Of a stretch of DNA of 64,000 nt, positions 59,407 to 64,000 are shown one piece after another. Made by a program: the position numbers and the translations under genes. The stretch is from NCBI GenBank assembly GCA_964019425.1, contig OZ025832.1, forward strand, positions 62,001 to 126,000, read 5' to 3'. The stretch is from Flectonema sp. DT1601. Its lineage: Eukaryota; Euglenozoa; Diplonemea; Diplonemida; Diplonemidae. A model generated the notes under the pieces. That model worked only from the letters and a program-made list of their open reading frames with translations, was not told the origin of the DNA and made no database searches. Each line of letters begins with the position of its first letter. Position 1 is the first letter of the stretch.

Positions 59407-60735
59407 TTATATCCCAAGAGCGATCTTATCGACTGGTATGATTTTCTTCCTCGGAGAAGTTTTTAGAGGAGCCAATCGAGGAGGGCGAAGAGAAACAGCA
59501 GTCACACCTCCAGTAACTGGGGTGTAAAATTGCTGAAGAGTTGGCATATCCTGTAGACACTCCAGGGGATCTCTTGATAATGAAACTACTGATGACTTTT
59601 TTCTTCTTCTGGAACTGACTGGACGAGAATTCGATGAGGACTCAGTTGAACTGAAAATCGGAGATAACGGCAAGTTACTAACTATTGTTGATTTCCTTCT
59701 CGAAACTGTGCTGGAACGCTTCGATTGCCTTCGTGTTAATTTTAATGTACATTGCTTTGTGATATAAGCGTGCCTAACAAAATCAATAAATGTTAATTTT
59801 ACATTTGTTGATCCCGTGATACTGTGTGATGTATCATTATTGGGTTCTTTATTTTGTGGTTCTTCTTCTTCGATAAACCCAACGGTTGATACTCTACCCT
59901 TCGTTGGACTTCTTTTTGAGGATTCAAGATTTGTTTCATTGCTGATGACAGCTGCGGACTTTTCCATTTGACGCAAACATGCCAATCTCACATATTTATC
60001 CGCAGGAATCGACTTTAACTCACTAAACCATGTCAGGAACGGTTCTGTTATTCTGTCAACTTGTGTTGCTTCTGTCTCAAGAGGAGGGTTTATAGTTTTC
60101 TTTTCTTGTAATTCCGGAAATGCCGAGTACTTCACCATACGTGTCATGCTCTGTCTTGATCTGGCTGTCTGTTGATAAGTTTGGTATTGTTTTTTAAAGT
60201 CTCGTACTCTGGTTAGATACAGAGCTCTTATTACTTCTTCTTTTAGGTCTTCAGGAACCCATTTTCTAAAATAGTCACGGGTGAATTCGTGATCGGTATG
60301 GATGTTCATTTCTGAACCTCGTCGGAGATATTTTTTTCTATTTTGATAATCAGCTTTACTTTGATGATCTTCGTATTCCTTCCATAATGAGATTATGATG
60401 TTAAATCGTGTTTTGAGAACTGATATTTGAATTTCCCACCACCGTTGAATCATTCTCGCTGAATTAATATTCTTACGGATACGTAAGAGGAACCACTTTG
60501 TTAACTTTGTGACCATCAGTAAAGTGTGCAGTACCATATCCGTTACCATCCCAACATCAGTCGCTCCGTAATGCTGCAACTTCAATGCTAGGAATCCAAG
60601 TGAATTTTCTGTGTTCATTTTTTTCCACATCCCGAGTACCATTTTTGGTTTCTTGTCTTCAGTTTCTATTCTTTTCATTGTTGACGTGATTTCACCATCA
60701 GGATGAGTTACCTGTCTTCGTTTCCTCAAAGACAT
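59407..60735 (-). CDS. Basic protein with IQ-like motif, unknown
   Basis: Single exon, 442 residues. An N-terminal basic tail is followed by a long helical region with INSARMIQRWWEIQISVLKT (about 90-108), which resembles an IQ calmodulin-binding motif. A middle helical region follows (RDYFRKWVPEDLKEEVIRAL). The C-terminal third is Ser/Arg/Lys-rich and probably disordered (RRQSKRSS, SRRRKKSSVVS), with many possible phosphorylation sites. No family is recognised. Confidence 0.6.
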   Translation of the reverse strand: MSLRKRRQVTHPDGEITSTMKRIETEDKKPKMVLGMWKKMNTENSLGFLALKLQHYGATDVGMVTDMVLHTLLMVTKLTKWFLLRIRKNINSARMIQRWWEIQISVLKTRFNIIISLWKEYEDHQSKADYQNRKKYLRRGSEMNIHTDHEFTRDYFRKWVPEDLKEEVIRALYLTRVRDFKKQYQTYQQTARSRQSMTRMVKYSAFPELQEKKTINPPLETEATQVDRITEPFLTWFSELKSIPADKYVRLACLRQMEKSAAVISNETNLESSKRSPTKGRVSTVGFIEEEEPQNKEPNNDTSHSITGSTNVKLTFIDFVRHAYITKQCTLKLTRRQSKRSSTVSRRKSTIVSNLPLSPIFSSTESSSNSRPVSSRRRKKSSVVSLSRDPLECLQDMPTLQQFYTPVTGGVTAVSLRPPRLAPLKTSPRKKIIPVDKIALGI

Positions 60736-60929
60736 GTATCAGTGTCACATATGTTTGATGATATTATTTAATCTAACAGAGTATAATGTGGTTTATAATT
60801 TATTAAAGAAGACGTTCAAAGTAACGTAGTTAAGCAATCCACTTCTATAAAGAAAGGTTAAGCCGTCACAAAACAGATATTTTTTAAAACAAAAAGTGTA
60901 AATAAGTTCTAAAAGAATTTTCGTCAGGG

Positions 60930-62711
60930 TTATGAAAAAGGTTTCCATTTCGGATTATATGAACTGCGTGCTCGGAGTTTTGTTGGTTCACGGACAGTAG
61001 AAATGGCATTTGGTGGAAGTGAAGAAAATGGAAGCCACCAGTTAGGGTTATAAGACTGTATTACACTTTGCTCCAGAATAGTAGGAGATTGTTCTGATCG
61101 TCGTGATAAAGATTTCGGGTGAAGCACATAATATGTTGTGTTGCTTTCCATTACTCGTTGAAACCACATTGGAAGATCTGGCAGATTCCATTTTTGAGGA
61201 GTAAGAGTGTGTTTTGAATTTAAGTAATCTCTGACCTCAGGAGTTAAAGCAGATTCAGATAAAACAACATCACCACCACCACTGACATTACACAATAATG
61301 AAGCACTCATTACTGACATTCCGTGGTAGTAGATCCCACCACGACTATCAGACTCTGGCCAACCTTCACCAATACATAAACCAATTCTGCATCTGAGTCC
61401 TCTGTATAAGTCTAAGTGTAAAACAGGACCTCCATATTCCTGTACAACAGAACTCAGATTAATTAACCCTTCCCAGTCTGGAGCTTTGGCAGATGCTGGA
61501 GGTGAAAAAACAGTTTTCGAAACATCATTTCTATTCAAACAATCAGGCCAAGGTAAGTGATGCAGCGCTAATTGAATTGATAAAGACCACTTCAGTGACT
61601 CGAGTGGATCTTTGAAAACAATCATAAATGATCCACTGCAACATCCGACTCGTCCTCTGCAGGCATCTTCACTCATGATGTAGCTGCTTCGACATCGTTC
61701 GAGTGATCGTCTGATTAGACTAACGAACATTTGGTATATTCCAGGCATTGCTTCTGATGAAGTTTCCCATAACTCTTTGTATCCGAATATCTCAACACAC
61801 ACAAATGCTGATTCCTGAATTCTAATATGAGAATCCCTCAACACTTTTGATATCTCTTCAGAGATTGCTGTCGAACGTCTTCGTTTTGCGAATTGAATTG
61901 AAGTCTGCAGCTGATCACTTGTTTTTCTTGATTGCTTTAGAGTTGCTTGTAACTGAGCTATGTGTTCTTGAAGACGTTCAATGCGTTCATCTTTATCATC
62001 ATCTTGCTCAACAGCTCTACCTGCATGGTCTTTTAAGTTTCTTAATTGCTCAACGTGATATTTGTAGTGATCCATTAACTCTGACTGTTCGGTTGCACTG
62101 CAACGAATTCTTCTGAGAGTCATGTGTAATTTCTGTAGTGAATCTAAGCTATAACACAATGAAGTTATGACATGTGATAAAGCTTGTCTTTTACCACTAC
62201 GAGTACCTTGATATGAGGGACCTGCATCTGGATCTGCAAAAAAAAAAGACAAATCACCAGGAGTATCAGTTGTGTCAGTCGGTGAGAAGGATGTTTTTAA
62301 AATGTGTGGACTGCTAGGTGTTGGTGTTGTCTGACCTGCTTTTATTGACCCACCAGATGAACTTATCTCATCACCAAGACTTGTGAGAAAGTCTTGTTGG
62401 TTATCGTCTATTAACTTACTTTCATAAGATTCTATTTCACTCATAATATTTTGTAATTTTTCCATAAGTTCCCCAGAGACTCCTCCATCAACTTCAGGTG
62501 GTGTATCACAAACTGCTTCCAGGTTTGATGTTTCCGACGGATGCAGATTTCTACTCAACTGCATATGCAACTCCTTCGTTTTAGGCGGTGTCGGCATCAA
62601 CACTAAAGGAGAACCCTGATATCTTCTATTTGGGAATTCAATGGCCTTTTGAAACTTCAATTTTTTCTTCTTCTGAAGCGGTGGTTGTGTCGGGTTTCGA
62701 AGCGTTAACAT
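60930..62711 (-). CDS. Soluble class III cyclase-like protein, probably inactive
   Basis: Single exon, 593 residues, no membrane segment. The N-terminal 180 residues are Ser/Pro-rich. About 190-285 is a coiled coil (ERIERLQEHIAQLQATLKQ). About 295-500 follows the kinetoplastid/stramenopile cyclase pattern: FVCVEIFGYKELWE, SGSFMIVFKDPLESLKWSL, LRCRIGLCIGEG, YYHGMSVMSASLL, GGGDVVLS. The first metal Asp is replaced (VEI for the usual DI), and the second is Ser in SGSF where active enzymes have GDSF, so catalysis is unlikely. The C-terminus has repeated YNPNWW / YNPKW motifs. A flagellar signalling scaffold is a possible role by analogy only. Confidence 0.75.
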   Translation of the reverse strand: MLTLRNPTQPPLQKKKKLKFQKAIEFPNRRYQGSPLVLMPTPPKTKELHMQLSRNLHPSETSNLEAVCDTPPEVDGGVSGELMEKLQNIMSEIESYESKLIDDNQQDFLTSLGDEISSSGGSIKAGQTTPTPSSPHILKTSFSPTDTTDTPGDLSFFFADPDAGPSYQGTRSGKRQALSHVITSLCYSLDSLQKLHMTLRRIRCSATEQSELMDHYKYHVEQLRNLKDHAGRAVEQDDDKDERIERLQEHIAQLQATLKQSRKTSDQLQTSIQFAKRRRSTAISEEISKVLRDSHIRIQESAFVCVEIFGYKELWETSSEAMPGIYQMFVSLIRRSLERCRSSYIMSEDACRGRVGCCSGSFMIVFKDPLESLKWSLSIQLALHHLPWPDCLNRNDVSKTVFSPPASAKAPDWEGLINLSSVVQEYGGPVLHLDLYRGLRCRIGLCIGEGWPESDSRGGIYYHGMSVMSASLLCNVSGGGDVVLSESALTPEVRDYLNSKHTLTPQKWNLPDLPMWFQRVMESNTTYYVLHPKSLSRRSEQSPTILEQSVIQSYNPNWWLPFSSLPPNAISTVREPTKLRARSSYNPKWKPFS

Positions 62712-62980
62712 CTTGGTTAAGACGCTTACATCACTTTAAAAGGAATTTCTATGAATTGGTAATTAAACAGTAAAGTTTTAACAACCACTAAACATAAACA
62801 CGAATAATAATAAGAATTCGACTATTCGATCATACGACATGAGAGATCGCTGTTGAAAAATAATAAAAGATTACTTCAATACTAAAATAGTACTTCAAGT
62901 CCTCTATAACAGTCAGTTCCGAGAATAAGGAAAGGAAGCAACAGTCAATAGAGACAACATAGCAGCGATGTTGCTGCAAA

Positions 62981-63011
<31 letters not shown>

Positions 63012-63454
63012 GGAAATGCGTATTCGTGGGATGGGGAGTGTTCTTTCCAGTTATTGTTTGTTCTTATAAAAAAGAGACGTCATGAGCAATGAAGTCAAGG
63101 CAGCCATAAGCTCACGGGATACTCTCACAGACGAGAAGAGACGTAGATCGGCCAGCAGTGAATACCACATTCAACAAGACGATGAGATTGCTTCCTCCTT
63201 CAGTGAAAGCAACCTTTCAATTTGAAGCGTCGTCGTTTCACGTAAGAAAACTACTCAAAAAAAAAAAAAGTTTTTACTGTAAAAGCCAAGGTTTTTTTTT
63301 TACCGCTAACGTCATTTTTTTTTGTAACCCTTTTCCTCCCCTTCGTCAGTGCATAAAAGAAAGCAAAAAAAAGTCAGATGTGTTTCGTTTTCGATATTCG
63401 TTTTTTTTTTCCTAAATGAAAAAAAAAAAAAAAAAATGGGGGAGAGAATTGATT
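62712..63454. other. Intergenic with repeat family C
   Basis: T run at about 62986-63011, repeat family C at 63090-63150, and A/T runs at 63257-63270, 63292-63301 and 63420-63436. Plus-strand frames are short and homopolymer-rich. No gene is seen. Confidence 0.5.
63090..63150 (+). repeat. Dispersed repeat, family C, copy 2
   Basis: Contains GAAGTCAAGGCAGCC, AGCTCAC and ACTCTCACAGACGAGAAGAGACGTAGA, matching 18181-18275 in the same orientation. Confidence 0.6.
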
Positions 63455-63607
63455 TGAAACAACCATTCAGAAGTAAGCCTTATTGTTGATTCGCAGCTAG
63501 TTTTACTGGCGCACAGGGAAATAGATAACATGACACAATAAATAACGGCTCTTAATCTGAATAGTTTCTTCTCCGACTTCGTCGGTGCAAAAAAAAAAAA
63601 AAAAAAA
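63455..63607 (+). repeat. SINE-like repeat, family A, best copy
   Basis: About 135 bases plus an A tail. Conserved blocks against 20750-20889: AACCATTCA, TAAGCCTTATTGTTGAT, TGGCGCA, ATAGATAA and AACGGCTCTTAATCTGAA. The 3' end has CCGAC-TTC-GTCGG (63573-63585), a 5-base-pair hairpin with a 3-base loop, then TGC and an A run to 63607. No internal A or B box is evident, so the source RNA is not identified. Confidence 0.7.
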
Positions 63608-64000
63608 CGCGTCTGTTTATATTTCGTAACGAGAGTCTGGGAAATTGAAGGAAACTTCAAAAGTCAGAATCTCTACTGTCGGGAAACATATAATGCATTC
63701 CCATTGACCTCCTCTGGAGTCAACGTCACAAGATTAATCTTAAGTGTGCGTAATAAGTAGAAGGGAGGGGGAAAATGTGTCAAGAAAATGACACTCAAAA
63801 ACATGTCTTTTCTGTTTAAAAACAAACGGGAAAACAAAATGACGATTTCCATACTTTTAATTGTTTTTTACGTCATTATTATAATTTTTTTTTTTTTTTT
63901 TTTCAAAATTCTTTCTCAAGAAAAAAAAAAAAGAAGAAAAATATGAAAAAATAAGATTATAGCTTCTTTGTCGGAAGCAAATATAACAAAAGATGATAAG
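63608..64000. other. Right-edge intergenic sequence
   Basis: AT-rich, with a T run at about 63885-63903 and an A run at about 63920-63933. I see nothing supportable as a gene up to the window edge. Confidence 0.5.

Overview
This is nuclear DNA from an AT-rich eukaryote. The genes carry short GT-AG introns, and the products are eukaryotic housekeeping proteins: clathrin heavy chain, ribosomal protein eS17, signal peptidase subunit 2, nicalin, Atg3, a TEY-type MAP kinase, a TFIIIC B-block subunit, a SWI3-type chromatin subunit and a tRNA isopentenyltransferase. A full-size PDR-type ABCG transporter, kinetoplastid-style class III cyclase-like proteins, a BILBO1-like EF-hand protein and a DIRS-type retroelement point to a flagellated protist. 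A stramenopile-like lineage is possible, but I cannot fix the taxon from the sequence. Runs of 10 to 30 A or T are everywhere between genes and inside introns.

Layout. All 27 supported host genes, from a sulfotransferase cut by the left edge to a cyclase-like protein ending at 62711, lie on the minus strand. The only exception considered is a weak 89-codon reading frame at 7391-7660. From the left they are: sulfotransferase (partial), MAP kinase, proline-rich protein, F-box/LRR protein, SPCS2, clathrin heavy chain, BILBO1-like EF-hand protein, PDR transporter, nicalin, a helical protein, a RING-H2 protein, two signal-anchor or secreted proteins, TFIIIC subunit, Cache/cyclase-like receptor, a basic protein, Atg3, an unknown protein, and then a tight head-to-tail group from 51042 to 62711 (winged-helix-like, membrane protein, eS17, EF-hand, polytopic membrane protein, SWI3-like, tRNA isopentenyltransferase, IQ-like protein, cyclase-like protein) with gaps of only about 155-310 bases.

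Non-genic blocks. At 15050-17550 there is a plus-strand, GC-richer fossil of a DIRS-type tyrosine-recombinase retrotransposon. The blocks 17551-21149, 28456-32031, 32596-33652, 42029-44007, 49646-51041 and 62712-64000 hold dispersed short repeats. One is a SINE-like family with a 3' hairpin and an A tail; others are a family at 19.8/50.0 kb, one at 18.2/63.1 kb, one at 42.3/59.3 kb, and one shared by 15.05 kb and 33.55 kb. There is also a degenerate array of about 240-base units at 18.4-19.4 kb. A 224-base tandem duplication at 34.4-34.8 kb copies the 3' end of a gene.

There is no operon-type functional grouping. Two genes act at the ER (SPCS2, nicalin), several in gene expression (TFIIIC, SWI3-like, eS17, tRNA modification), and several in signalling or the flagellar apparatus by resemblance. 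Exon boundaries were worked out by hand from splice consensus and reading phase, so they are models.
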